The notes below the pieces were generated by a model that had not been told where the DNA came from, made no database searches, and saw only the letters and a list, made by a program, of their open reading frames with translations. Below are positions 46,857-56,023 of a stretch of DNA of 64,000 nucleotides, piece by piece; position 1 is the first letter of the stretch, and each line of letters begins with the position of its first letter. This DNA comes from Bacteroidota bacterium (lineage in GTDB: Bacteria; Bacteroidota; Bacteroidia; Bacteroidales; F082): positions 124,001 through 188,000 of the forward strand of contig JAHLLA010000002.1 of NCBI GenBank assembly GCA_020444415.1, read 5' to 3'. Made by a program: the position numbers and the translations under genes.

Positions 46857-47892
46857 ATTATTACAACAGATTGTTTTGCTAAGATTCACGCTTTTTATTT
46901 TTATAATTTGGATGTTTGCTACCGCGGGTATTGCACAGCAAATACATGGATGTACTGATCCGGAAGCGAAGAACTTTAATTCGTCAGCCCATTGGAATGA
47001 TGGCTCCTGCAAGTATAAAACTACCATATATAATCCACCTTTTAAATATTTGTTACCCGAGGCGGTTAGCGAAACTTCCGGGTTGATTTATCATGATAAT
47101 GCGCTTTGGACTATTAATGATAGTGGTAATGTACCCGTTTTATACAAGCTTTCGCTCGAAACTGGGGAAGTATTACAACGCATTCAAATAGCCAATGCGA
47201 CGAATAAAGATTGGGAAGACCTGGCGCAGGATGAAGAATACATTTATATTGGTGATTTTGGAAATAACATGGGCAAACGGAGTAAGTTGAAAATTCTCAT
47301 TTTGGAAAAAAATAAGATACCAGGCTCTGGAGATACAAGCCTTAAGGTGCAAACCATTGAATTTTCCTTTCCTGATTTTCCTGAAAAAGCAATCAAGAAA
47401 AAAAATAATAATTTCGATTGCGAAGCGATGATTAGCATTGGCGATTCTCTGTACATTTTTACAAAGAACAGGGGCGATCATCAGACCAAATTATATCGTT
47501 TACCGAAAACAGCCGGTGTCTATCAGGTTCAATACGTAGAAACTTTTGACTCTAAAGGATTAATAACCGGCGCTGATTATCATGTCCAAAGTAAAGAAGT
47601 GGTTTTAGTAGGTTATACTGATAAAACATGGCAACCATTCGTATGGTTATTATTTGACTACCAGGAAAATAAACTATTTTCGGGAAATAAAAGACGCATA
47701 GACATGCTGAATATCCCGGCCACGCAGACAGAAGGAATTGCATACATAAACGGTAGTAATTGCGTTATTACTTCCGAAGGGCATCCATTGTTTTCGCAAA
47801 CGGCATATGATTTCAGTACCGAAAAATGGATCAGAAAAGGTGCTGTAAGCAGTAAAAAGACGATATTAAAAACTACCCAAAGTGAAGATTGA
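46828..47892 (+). CDS. Exported beta-propeller-like protein with a GCTDPxAxN motif
   Basis: Up to 354 residues. A signal peptide ends at GIAQQ (about 36), followed by [21 protein letters not shown], a Cys-containing motif common in Bacteroidota surface proteins, then a propeller-like body ([56 protein letters not shown]). No enzyme motif is seen. The start is uncertain: TTG at 46828 overlaps folD by 29 bases; TTG at 46876 also gives a signal peptide and avoids the overlap. Its stop overlaps queE by 11 bases. Confidence 0.75.
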   Translation: MLLKKNIINRLLQQIVLLRFTLFIFIIWMFATAGIAQQIHGCTDPEAKNFNSSAHWNDGSCKYKTTIYNPPFKYLLPEAVSETSGLIYHDNALWTINDSGNVPVLYKLSLETGEVLQRIQIANATNKDWEDLAQDEEYIYIGDFGNNMGKRSKLKILILEKNKIPGSGDTSLKVQTIEFSFPDFPEKAIKKKNNNFDCEAMISIGDSLYIFTKNRGDHQTKLYRLPKTAGVYQVQYVETFDSKGLITGADYHVQSKEVVLVGYTDKTWQPFVWLLFDYQENKLFSGNKRRIDMLNIPATQTEGIAYINGSNCVITSEGHPLFSQTAYDFSTEKWIRKGAVSSKKTILKTTQSED

Positions 47893-48517
47893 TAAAACGG
47901 AAAGCATATTTGAAGGTGGCATGAAATTACCCATTATGGAGGACTTTTACACCCTCCAGGGAGAAGGTTATAATATGGGTAAGGCAGCTTACTTTGTAAG
48001 GATAGGTGGTTGTGATGTAGGTTGTTCATGGTGCGATACGAAGCAATCATGGAATGCGAAATTATTCCCACCTATTGCTATAGATGATATCATTGACAAA
48101 GCCGCAGAAACGCCAGCTAAAACAATCGTTGTTACAGGCGGAGAACCGTCACTTTATCCTTTAGATTACTTTACAGATCGATTAAGGGCTGCAGGTGTAA
48201 AAACGATGGTTGAAACCTCAGGGGCTTATGAACTTACCGGTAAGTGGGACTGGGTTTGCCTTTCACCTAAAAAACAATCACCTCCACTACAACAAAACCT
48301 GGATCAGGCAGATGAACTCAAGGTGATCATTCAGAAAGAAGAAGATTTAAAATGGGCTGAGGAAAATGCAAAAAAAGTGAATCCAGAATGCTTACTATTT
48401 TTACAACCTGAATGGAGCAAAAGGGATGAGATTATGGATACACTGACAGGTTATGTGATGGCAAATACCCGATGGAGCATCTCATTGCAAGCACATAAGT
48501 ATATGAGAATTCCCTAA
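47882..48517 (+). CDS. queE: 7-carboxy-7-deazaguanine synthase (radical SAM)
   Basis: 211 residues with the QueE-type cluster motif C44-x3-C48-x2-C51 (GGCDVGCSWCDT), TLQGEG before it and VVTGGEPSLYP after it. It makes the deazaguanine core of queuosine from carboxy-tetrahydropterin using SAM and a 4Fe-4S cluster. Starts at GTG 47882 within the end of the propeller gene. Other que genes are not in the window. Slightly short but complete. Confidence 0.94.
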   Translation: MKIDKTESIFEGGMKLPIMEDFYTLQGEGYNMGKAAYFVRIGGCDVGCSWCDTKQSWNAKLFPPIAIDDIIDKAAETPAKTIVVTGGEPSLYPLDYFTDRLRAAGVKTMVETSGAYELTGKWDWVCLSPKKQSPPLQQNLDQADELKVIIQKEEDLKWAEENAKKVNPECLLFLQPEWSKRDEIMDTLTGYVMANTRWSISLQAHKYMRIP

Positions 48518-48522
48518 CATCA

Positions 48523-50457
48523 ATGGCACGAATCGTTGCAATACTAACTTTATTATGGCTATCAGTAGCTTTTTATTCTGTATCTGCCCAGGATACGAAA
48601 TTATCGACATCGAATAAAAAAGCAATTAAACTATATCAAGATGCCGGAAGATCATTCATTCTTGGCGAAACAGATGGGGCAAAAAAGCTTTTGCTCGATG
48701 CAATTAAAAAAGATCCTGAATTTGCAGAAGCCTGGGTATTATTAGGTGATGTGAATACAGAATTAAACAGACCAGACGATGCCGTAGCGGATTACAAAAA
48801 AGCATTACAAATCAAACCTTCAAAATTTTATTACGCCAACTATTTAATTGGCAATCATGAATTTAGTCGTGGTAATTACAATAATGCTTTAGATTACTAC
48901 AAAGCATTCCTAAATGCCGAAAATCTTTCCGACAAAGAACTGCTGGATACAAAAAGTAAGATAGAAAATACGAAGATCGCGATACAGATCATAGGGAAGC
49001 CTTTGGACATCGAGATGGTTCGATTAGGCCAACAGATAAATAGCCCTGCAGATGAATTTATCAACTTTGTGGACGAGAAATCAGAATTCCTATACCTGAC
49101 CAGGAAAGAAGAAAACCCGGCTTATCATCTAGATGCAAATCCTTACAGGGAGAACTTTTATTATGCTTCATTTAAAAACAATCAATGGGATAGTTTAAAA
49201 CTATTCCCGCTTCCGATTTCTAAAAGCCTGAATACAGGTGCCATGAACTTTTCGATCGATAGAAGACAGCTTTTCATCACAGGTTGTTCATGGCCCAACA
49301 GCTTTGGTAGCTGCGATCTGTTCCAATTGCAAAAGCAAGGTTCTAAATGGACAAACGTGATCAACCTGGGAGGAATTGTCAATTCCAAATACTGGGATTC
49401 GCAAGCCATTTTATCCTCTGACGGGAAAACACTTTATTTCGCTTCAAGGAGAAGTGGCGGGATAGGTGGTTCAGATATCTGGAAATCGGAAAAACAAAAC
49501 GATGGCCTGTGGGGTGCACCAATAAATCTCGGCGAAAGTATCAACACCGCTGGCAATGAAATGGCTCCCTACATCCATGCCGACACCAAAACATTCTATT
49601 TCTCATCTGATACAAGACCCGGACTGGGCGGATATGATCTTTTCATGTCTGAAATGCGCGATGACGGCACCTGGAATAAATCAGAAAACCTGGGAACTCC
49701 GGTCAATTCAGAAAATAATGAAATCAACATCTTTATCAGCATAGATGCAACTCATGCTTGGATATCATCCGACAGGGAAGGCGGCTATGGTGGATTTGAT
49801 ATCTATGAATTTGAGACAGACACTTCAATAAAACCTGAATTGGTTGTTTATGTGAAAGGAATTGTAGTCGATGTTTCTAATCAAAAGCCCATAAGTGCCG
49901 CTGTTGAATTAACGAATCTTGAAAGAAACACATCTGTAATTCAGCTTCAGTCAGACCCTGAAAACGGAAGTTTTTTCATTCCTGTTTACCCCGGCACAGA
50001 CTATGCATTCAATATTTCTAAAACCGGGTATCTTTTTTATTCGGAAAATTTCAATTTCAGGGATTCACTCTTATGTAACTCAATTGAAAAAACCTTTGAG
50101 TTAATACCGATTCAGCAGGGGACCTCGATGGTTCTCAAGAATGTCTTTTTCGAATTCGACAGCGATTCATTGCAACCATCTTCGTTTCCTGAATTGGATT
50201 TACTCATTGAATTCTTGCATGAAAACCCTGAATTAAAAATATCAATCAACGGGCATACGGATAACATCGGCAGCGATATGTATAATAAAACCTTATCTGA
50301 AAACAGGGCATTAGCCGTTCGGAATTATCTGATAAAAAGAGACATTAATCCATCCAGGTTGTTTGCTAAAGGTTATGGTGCTTCCCAACCTATCGAGCCT
50401 AACGAAACTCCTGAAGGCCGTGCTAATAACAGGCGAACTGAGATCGTGATTTTATAA
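48523..50457 (+). CDS. OmpA-family protein with TPR, PD40 propeller and CRD (PorE-like)
   Basis: 644 residues: signal peptide (about 1-22, VSAQ), TPR-like repeats (about 28-130), PD40/WD40-like propeller blades with GG.DIW, GGYDLF and GGFDIYEF (about 165-430), a carboxypeptidase-regulatory-like domain (about 440-525), and an OmpA C-terminal peptidoglycan-binding domain (FEFDSDSL, NGHTDN, GYG.SQPI, NRRTEIVIL). This exact order is that of PorE, a T9SS part that binds peptidoglycan. PorE is a lipoprotein but no lipobox is seen here, and paralogs with this layout are common, so the ortholog call is uncertain. Five bases after queE. Confidence 0.88.
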   Translation: MARIVAILTLLWLSVAFYSVSAQDTKLSTSNKKAIKLYQDAGRSFILGETDGAKKLLLDAIKKDPEFAEAWVLLGDVNTELNRPDDAVADYKKALQIKPSKFYYANYLIGNHEFSRGNYNNALDYYKAFLNAENLSDKELLDTKSKIENTKIAIQIIGKPLDIEMVRLGQQINSPADEFINFVDEKSEFLYLTRKEENPAYHLDANPYRENFYYASFKNNQWDSLKLFPLPISKSLNTGAMNFSIDRRQLFITGCSWPNSFGSCDLFQLQKQGSKWTNVINLGGIVNSKYWDSQAILSSDGKTLYFASRRSGGIGGSDIWKSEKQNDGLWGAPINLGESINTAGNEMAPYIHADTKTFYFSSDTRPGLGGYDLFMSEMRDDGTWNKSENLGTPVNSENNEINIFISIDATHAWISSDREGGYGGFDIYEFETDTSIKPELVVYVKGIVVDVSNQKPISAAVELTNLERNTSVIQLQSDPENGSFFIPVYPGTDYAFNISKTGYLFYSENFNFRDSLLCNSIEKTFELIPIQQGTSMVLKNVFFEFDSDSLQPSSFPELDLLIEFLHENPELKISINGHTDNIGSDMYNKTLSENRALAVRNYLIKRDINPSRLFAKGYGASQPIEPNETPEGRANNRRTEIVIL

Positions 50458-50459
50458 TT

Positions 50460-51221
50460 TTAATCAATATCAATAGCCAGTCCATCATATGCCAGACTAA
50501 TAAACCCGGGTAATTCTTTTTCAACTTCTTTATGAAAACCCATCAAGTGGCTAATATGTGTCAGGTAAGCCCTTTCAGGTCGCAGAAATTCAAGTACCTT
50601 AACGGCTTCTTCTAAATTATAGTGGGAAATATGTGGCTCTTTTCGTAAGGCATTCAACACGATTACTTTACAATCCAGTAATTTAGCCATGGTATCCTCC
50701 GGAATATAATTTGTATCTGTTATATAAGCAAAATCGCCTATACGGTAACCATACACCTCCATCTTCATATGCAACACGGGCAAAACTCCCACTTTAACGC
50801 CTCCAATTTCTATCCCATGCATTATATCATGCAAATTGATGACTGGAACGCCGGGGTATAATTGTTCCCTGAAAGCATATGAAAATTCTTGTTTTATGGT
50901 TTCCTGGTCCCTACTACTAGCATAAATGTCCATAGGTTTTTTTTGCAAATAATTATACGAACGTACATCATCCAAACCCGCAATATGGTCTTTGTGACTG
51001 TGGGTGATGAGTATGGCATCCAACTTATTGACATCCTGCCTGAGCATCTGGTAACGGAAATCAGGTCCTGCATCAATTACAAGGGTTGTATTATCCAGTT
51101 CCACCAATACCGCCGACCTCAGTCGTTTATCTTTAACTGATGTGCTTTTGCATACCTTGCAAGGACACGCAATCACCGGTACACCTTGTGAAGTTCCCGT
51201 ACCTAAAAAAGTAACCTTCAT
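50460..51221 (-). CDS. MBL-fold metallo-hydrolase (PhnP-like)
   Basis: 253 residues with the metal motif THSHKDHIAG, DAGPDFR, ITDTNYI and a late H in LTHISHLMG. The N-terminal GTGTSQGVPVIACPCKVC holds a Cys cluster typical of the PhnP/RNase Z-like branch. Members cleave cyclic phosphodiesters. The substrate here is unknown. Convergent with the OmpA gene (two bases apart), divergent from the DUF6913 gene. Confidence 0.9.
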   Translation of the reverse strand: MKVTFLGTGTSQGVPVIACPCKVCKSTSVKDKRLRSAVLVELDNTTLVIDAGPDFRYQMLRQDVNKLDAILITHSHKDHIAGLDDVRSYNYLQKKPMDIYASSRDQETIKQEFSYAFREQLYPGVPVINLHDIMHGIEIGGVKVGVLPVLHMKMEVYGYRIGDFAYITDTNYIPEDTMAKLLDCKVIVLNALRKEPHISHYNLEEAVKVLEFLRPERAYLTHISHLMGFHKEVEKELPGFISLAYDGLAIDID

Positions 51222-51305
51222 TTCTGTTTAAATAGGATTGATTCAAAGGTATAAAAATGTCGATTCCCATTATATTTCTTGCTACTTTTACGCTCGATTT
51301 TATCT

Positions 51306-51857
51306 ATGGGGCTGACACAACAAATAAAAAAGGAAATCCAGGATTACTTCATCAGCCGATTGCAGGCTGAAGAAACCTTGGTTTCAAGATTTGAAAACCT
51401 GAAATTTGCAAGCAGTTTATCCATGTTTTTTTGTATAAACAGTAAAAAAGAATTGGATCTCATCAGGCAACTGACATTAAAAGCCGGTAGGGATTACAAG
51501 AAACTGGATGTTTATATTTTTGGCAATTCTGACGAGTCATTTGATGTTATCACCAATAAATCGATATTCTTTTTTAATCTGGAGGATTTCACGATTTTTG
51601 GTAAGAAGAAAGAACGGCTTGCTGAATTTTTTGAAAGCAAACGGCATGATTTGCTGATCAGTTTTGATACAACCGGATTTCCCGTTTGTCAAAAAATAAT
51701 CTCGGATATCAAAGCAGGTTTTAAAATTGGGTTAAACAACCCGGAAACAAAGAATATTTTCAACCTGTCGTTTGAATATGATAAAAAAGACTTCGCCTAT
51801 TTAAAATTCTACGAGCAAGTTTTATATTATATATCCGTGTTAAATATAAAAACATAA
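51306..51857 (+). CDS. DUF6913 family protein
   Basis: 183 residues from the ATG at 51306 (MGLTQQIKKEIQDYF); an upstream start at 51279 would include the promoter-like TACTTTTA region. The body resembles DUF6913, a small Bacteroidota family of unknown function, alternating helices and strands and ending with YLKFYEQVLYYISVL. It sits 3 bases before dapA, and this pairing is frequent in the phylum, so co-expression is likely. No enzyme motif is seen. Confidence 0.83.
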   Translation: MGLTQQIKKEIQDYFISRLQAEETLVSRFENLKFASSLSMFFCINSKKELDLIRQLTLKAGRDYKKLDVYIFGNSDESFDVITNKSIFFFNLEDFTIFGKKKERLAEFFESKRHDLLISFDTTGFPVCQKIISDIKAGFKIGLNNPETKNIFNLSFEYDKKDFAYLKFYEQVLYYISVLNIKT

Positions 51858-51860
51858 GTA

Positions 51861-52745
51861 ATGAGCACTCTATACAACGGCACAGGTGTTGCGATTGTAA
51901 CGCCATTTGACAAACACAACAAGGTGGACTTTGTTGCACTTGAAAAATTACTGAACCACATCATTGTTGGAGGTATCGATTTCATTGTGGCAATGGGTAC
52001 TACAAGCGAAGCAGTTACACTTAGTGAAACAGAGAAAAAGGAAGTTTTATCATTTATTATCCGCATTGTCGGTAAACGCGTACCCATTGTGTTAGGTATC
52101 GGAGGAAATAACACCCAACAAGTAATTGATACGGTCAAGAATACTGACTTAACAAATATATCTGGAATACTCTCTGTTGCGCCATACTATAACAAACCCA
52201 ACCAAAGGGGTTTGTACGAGCATTTTAGTGCTATTGCAAACAAAGCTCACAAACCTATTATTTTGTACAATGTGCCGGGTCGCACCTGCTCCAATATTTC
52301 TGCAAAAACAACCCTGAAGCTGGCCAATGAGTTTGAAAACATCATGGCGATTAAGGAAGCATCAGGCGATTTTAGCCAAATCATGGAAATTGTACATCAT
52401 AAACCTGCACATTTCAATGTACTATCAGGAGATGATGCCTTAACTCTACCTATGATCAGTGTTGGCGCAAAAGGTGTTATTTCCGTGACTGCAAATGCAT
52501 TTCCAAAAGCATTTTCAGACATGGTACGGCACGCACTCAAGGGCGCTTATTCAGAAGCCGTCGATCTGCACTATTCACTGCTCGAAATGATTGAGCAACT
52601 ATTTGCCGATGGTAATCCTGCGGGTGTAAAAAAAGCGCTCTCGGTTCTACATATTATTGATGAAAACCTTAGGTTACCGCTCGTAAAAGTAAATGACGAT
52701 GTGGCCCTAAAAATTGAAAATTTAATACAAAAGATGGAGGATTGA
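51861..52745 (+). CDS. dapA: 4-hydroxy-tetrahydrodipicolinate synthase
   Basis: 294 residues. The Schiff-base lysine is K165 in AIKEASGD, the catalytic tyrosine Y136 is in ILYNVPGRT, and T47-T48 in MGTTSEA complete the proton relay. It joins pyruvate and aspartate semialdehyde in lysine and diaminopimelate synthesis. Starts three bases after the DUF6913 gene. Normal length. Confidence 0.97.
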   Translation: MSTLYNGTGVAIVTPFDKHNKVDFVALEKLLNHIIVGGIDFIVAMGTTSEAVTLSETEKKEVLSFIIRIVGKRVPIVLGIGGNNTQQVIDTVKNTDLTNISGILSVAPYYNKPNQRGLYEHFSAIANKAHKPIILYNVPGRTCSNISAKTTLKLANEFENIMAIKEASGDFSQIMEIVHHKPAHFNVLSGDDALTLPMISVGAKGVISVTANAFPKAFSDMVRHALKGAYSEAVDLHYSLLEMIEQLFADGNPAGVKKALSVLHIIDENLRLPLVKVNDDVALKIENLIQKMED

Positions 52746-52786
52746 TCCTTCTGTGAAATTATAATTATTAAAAACAACGATTGTAA

Positions 52787-55105
52787 ATGAAAAATTATAT
52801 TCTGCTCTCAATATCGATATTTTTATTTGGGAACCTGATTTTTGCACAATCCTCAGCCATTGATAAAGCAAGTTCAATACTAGAGGAAAGGGGTGAAGTA
52901 TATTTTAAATTTAACGTGTATGATGCCGCTTTAGAACTGGATAAACTTTCAAAGGTTATTTCCATTGATAATATTAAAGATCAAAGCGTTTATGCCTATG
53001 CCAATGAGAAAGAGCTATATCAATTCCTGAATTTTGAAATCCCTTTTGAAGTGTTGACGGCTCCTTCTATGCTGCATTATCCAAAAATGCTGGATGGGGA
53101 AGAGGCTGTAAGAAATCGTGAATGGGATTATTACCCAACCTACCAGGGGTATCTGGATATAATGAATCAATTCGCAGTCGATTACCCGGAACTTTGTGAA
53201 GTTGTAAATTTCGGACAATCCAATGAAGGAAGAGACTTACTCTGCATCCATATTAATAATAACCTAGGAGAAGATCAGGGAGAACCTGAATTTCTGTACA
53301 CTTCCAGTATTCATGGAGATGAGTTGACGGGTTATGTGGTGATGCTAAGACTTATCGAGTACTTATTGGAAAATTACGGAACTGATGATCAGGCTACTAA
53401 CCTGGTCGACAATATAGATATCTGGATCAATCCCCTGGCCAACCCTGATGGAACTTATGCCGGTGGCAACAATTCAGTTTATGGTGCTACTCGCGGTAAC
53501 GCTTATGGTATTGACATGAACCGGAACTATCCTGATCCTGAGGATGGTGACCATCCCGATGGCAATGCCTGGCAAACGGAAACCGTTCATTTCATGGACT
53601 TTGCTGAGGAGCATGATTTTGTGATGGCTGCCAATTTCCATGGCGGTGCAGAAGTGGTGAACTATCCATGGGATACATGGTACACAAGGCATGCCGATAC
53701 GGATTGGTGGGAATTTGTAAGTCGTGAGTTTGCTGACACAGCACACGTATACAGCCCCAGTGGTTATATGACCGATTTAGATAATGGTGTTTCCAATGGT
53801 TACGACTGGTATTCCATATCAGGTGGGCGACAGGATTATATGAACTATTTTCATCATTGCAGGGAAGTAACGCTTGAAGTTTCCGGTACAAAATTACCCC
53901 CGGCCAGTCAATTACCTGCATTCTGGGAATACCTCCATCGCTCGTGTTTGAATTATATGGAGCAAGTTTTATATGGATTCAGGGGTATTATCACTGATGC
54001 TTCCAGCGGTGATCCCTTATTTGCCGAAGTTTTGATAAATGATCATGACGAAGATGAGTCGCAGGTATATAGCAGCTTGCCAGATGGCAATTACCACCGC
54101 CCTGTAAAAGAAGGAACCTATGATGTTACTTTTTCACGATTTGGTTATTTTACAGAAACAATTGAAAATTTGAATATCACTGATTATGAAATTGAAGTAC
54201 TGGATGTTGAACTTCACCCGATAACGGAATTAACTGCCGGTTTCGAAGCTAGTAATACATTGATCGGTATCGGTGAGAATGTAAATTTTTCAGATCAATC
54301 ATACGGAACAGGTATCAACGAGTGGAAATGGGCTTTTGAAGGTGGATCACCTGCTATTTCCTATGATCAGAACCCATCGAACATTCTTTATGAAGAAGCA
54401 GGTGATTTTGATGTTTCATTAACTGTTTATGATAATGAAGGTGATTCCAGCATCCTTATGATTGAAGATTATATCAAGGTGCGAGAATTATTGGAAATGG
54501 GCAATGAAATAATTTCGACATGCAATGTGATATTTTATGATGCCGGAGGCGAAGGAAATTATGGAGATAATGAAGATTACACCCTAACCATCTCTCCTGA
54601 CACTGATCAATCTTGGTTACGTGTAGAGTTTATGGAATTCAATGTGGAATTTCATGAAAACTGCAACTATGATTACCTCGAAATTTATGATGGAAGTGAT
54701 ATGAATGCACCTTTATTAGGCAAATGGTGTGGTACAGATTCACCTGGAACCATAGTTGCTGATAATGAAGAAGGTTCCCTGACTTTTTATTTTCATTCCG
54801 ATCAAAACACAACAAATTCAGGTTGGAAAGCCCTGGTAAGTTGCGATACAAGTGTGGGTATACCGGAGCATCAAAATAATGAAGTGCAGATATTTCCGAA
54901 TCCCGCCACGAGCATTTTAACCATCGAAGCAGATTACGAAATGACCCTATTTGAAGTTTCAGATCTGAGTGGCAGGAAGGTGCATACACAAAAAGCAACA
55001 GGAAACAGGGCGACAATAAGCCTGGAAGGTTTACACGCTGGTGTTTATTTCATTCATATCTATGGACAGGAAATATCCAGTATTGTAAAGTTCATCAAGA
55101 ACTAA
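52787..55105 (+). CDS. Secreted M14 zinc carboxypeptidase with CUB domain and T9SS signal
   Basis: 772 residues: signal peptide (1-20, IFAQ), M14 catalytic domain with zinc ligands H176 and E179 (IHGDE) and H285 (NFHGG), arginine in DMNRNYP and the catalytic E364 (EVTLEVSG), then a carboxypeptidase-regulatory domain (about 395-475), a PKD-like region (about 480-570), a CUB domain (about 580-690) and a T9SS type A tail (FPNPATSILTIEA...GLHAGVYFI). Predicted to remove C-terminal residues from proteins outside the cell. Follows dapA by 41 bases. Confidence 0.93.
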   Translation: MKNYILLSISIFLFGNLIFAQSSAIDKASSILEERGEVYFKFNVYDAALELDKLSKVISIDNIKDQSVYAYANEKELYQFLNFEIPFEVLTAPSMLHYPKMLDGEEAVRNREWDYYPTYQGYLDIMNQFAVDYPELCEVVNFGQSNEGRDLLCIHINNNLGEDQGEPEFLYTSSIHGDELTGYVVMLRLIEYLLENYGTDDQATNLVDNIDIWINPLANPDGTYAGGNNSVYGATRGNAYGIDMNRNYPDPEDGDHPDGNAWQTETVHFMDFAEEHDFVMAANFHGGAEVVNYPWDTWYTRHADTDWWEFVSREFADTAHVYSPSGYMTDLDNGVSNGYDWYSISGGRQDYMNYFHHCREVTLEVSGTKLPPASQLPAFWEYLHRSCLNYMEQVLYGFRGIITDASSGDPLFAEVLINDHDEDESQVYSSLPDGNYHRPVKEGTYDVTFSRFGYFTETIENLNITDYEIEVLDVELHPITELTAGFEASNTLIGIGENVNFSDQSYGTGINEWKWAFEGGSPAISYDQNPSNILYEEAGDFDVSLTVYDNEGDSSILMIEDYIKVRELLEMGNEIISTCNVIFYDAGGEGNYGDNEDYTLTISPDTDQSWLRVEFMEFNVEFHENCNYDYLEIYDGSDMNAPLLGKWCGTDSPGTIVADNEEGSLTFYFHSDQNTTNSGWKALVSCDTSVGIPEHQNNEVQIFPNPATSILTIEADYEMTLFEVSDLSGRKVHTQKATGNRATISLEGLHAGVYFIHIYGQEISSIVKFIKN

Positions 55106-55123
55106 ATCAGAAGACATATCTGA

Positions 55124-55954
55124 TTACCAGTTTATATAAATTTCATTGTGAAACACGATTCGTAGTGTTATCAGTAGAAATATTGAAATGTAAATGAATG
55201 GCCACGAAATTTGAATCCCCTTTTGATCTTCATCGAAATAAACAGGATCAAGCTTTGAAATGAGTATGGAACAAATGATGATGATAAGTGCAAGACCAAT
55301 CCAATTATAAGTTTCTGTGATCTGGATCTGGGGTAAAAAATATATGATCACAATGATGGCGCCCCCTATAAAAGGAACGATCAGTTGAGACATGATGAAA
55401 AACGGATAGTTATTTTCATCCAGCTTATTAAAATAAGTATTGGCGCTAAAGGCAATTCGTTTCGATATGAATAAGGCTGTTATAAGTATCCCGAAAAACC
55501 CCAGCATGGCCATCATCAGCAGTTGCGAATCGTTAAGGTACATCCATATAAACAAATGGGCAATGCGTATTTTAAAAATGATGCCTATGATAATTCCCGA
55601 AAACACGAAATTAAGCGCATTCAGCGAAAGCCAAAGCAAAAATATTTTAATTTTTTCTGTTTCTTCGGAAAGAGCCGAATAGGCCAGCAATGAAAGTAAA
55701 CCCGTTATAAATACCAGTAGCGGACCTGTACCGAAAATTACTTTTACCGAATCATGTGTCCAGTCGGAAGGATTTACATGGTAATTTATCTGGCTAAAAT
55801 CAAAACTGATATTGTGCTCAAACATCCCAGCAGTAAAGATGATGGAAAAATGATTCAGGTAGAACACAAACAAATAGGAAATAACAAAAGCAGCTATTGA
55901 ATTAATAACGATAATCCAAAAGTTTTTCCTGCTTAAATTATGCCTGCTAATCAT
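55124..55954 (-). CDS. Orphan polytopic membrane protein
   Basis: 276 residues with about seven membrane segments and a periplasmic loop between the first two (about 45-70). No motif or family is recognised: there is no HExxH, no Cys cluster, no GT-like acidic pair. The C-terminus ends soon after a last helix. It stands alone between the convergent carboxypeptidase gene (18 bases apart) and the terminator of the downstream aminotransferase-like gene. Real gene by length and codon pattern, function unknown. Confidence 0.72.
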   Translation of the reverse strand: MISRHNLSRKNFWIIVINSIAAFVISYLFVFYLNHFSIIFTAGMFEHNISFDFSQINYHVNPSDWTHDSVKVIFGTGPLLVFITGLLSLLAYSALSEETEKIKIFLLWLSLNALNFVFSGIIIGIIFKIRIAHLFIWMYLNDSQLLMMAMLGFFGILITALFISKRIAFSANTYFNKLDENNYPFFIMSQLIVPFIGGAIIVIIYFLPQIQITETYNWIGLALIIIICSILISKLDPVYFDEDQKGIQISWPFIYISIFLLITLRIVFHNEIYINW

Positions 55955-55967
55955 TATACAAACCTAT

Positions 55968-56005
55968 AAAAAAAACCGGCTAATCAATTATTCGAATAGC
56001 CGGTT
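55968..56005 (-). terminator. Terminator of the serine palmitoyltransferase-like gene
   Basis: On the minus strand AACCGGCT (56005-55998) pairs perfectly with AGCCGGTT (55981-55974) and continues into a run of T. It lies just after the stop at 56024. Confidence 0.85.
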
Positions 56006-56023
56006 CCTGAGCAATAAATGTTT

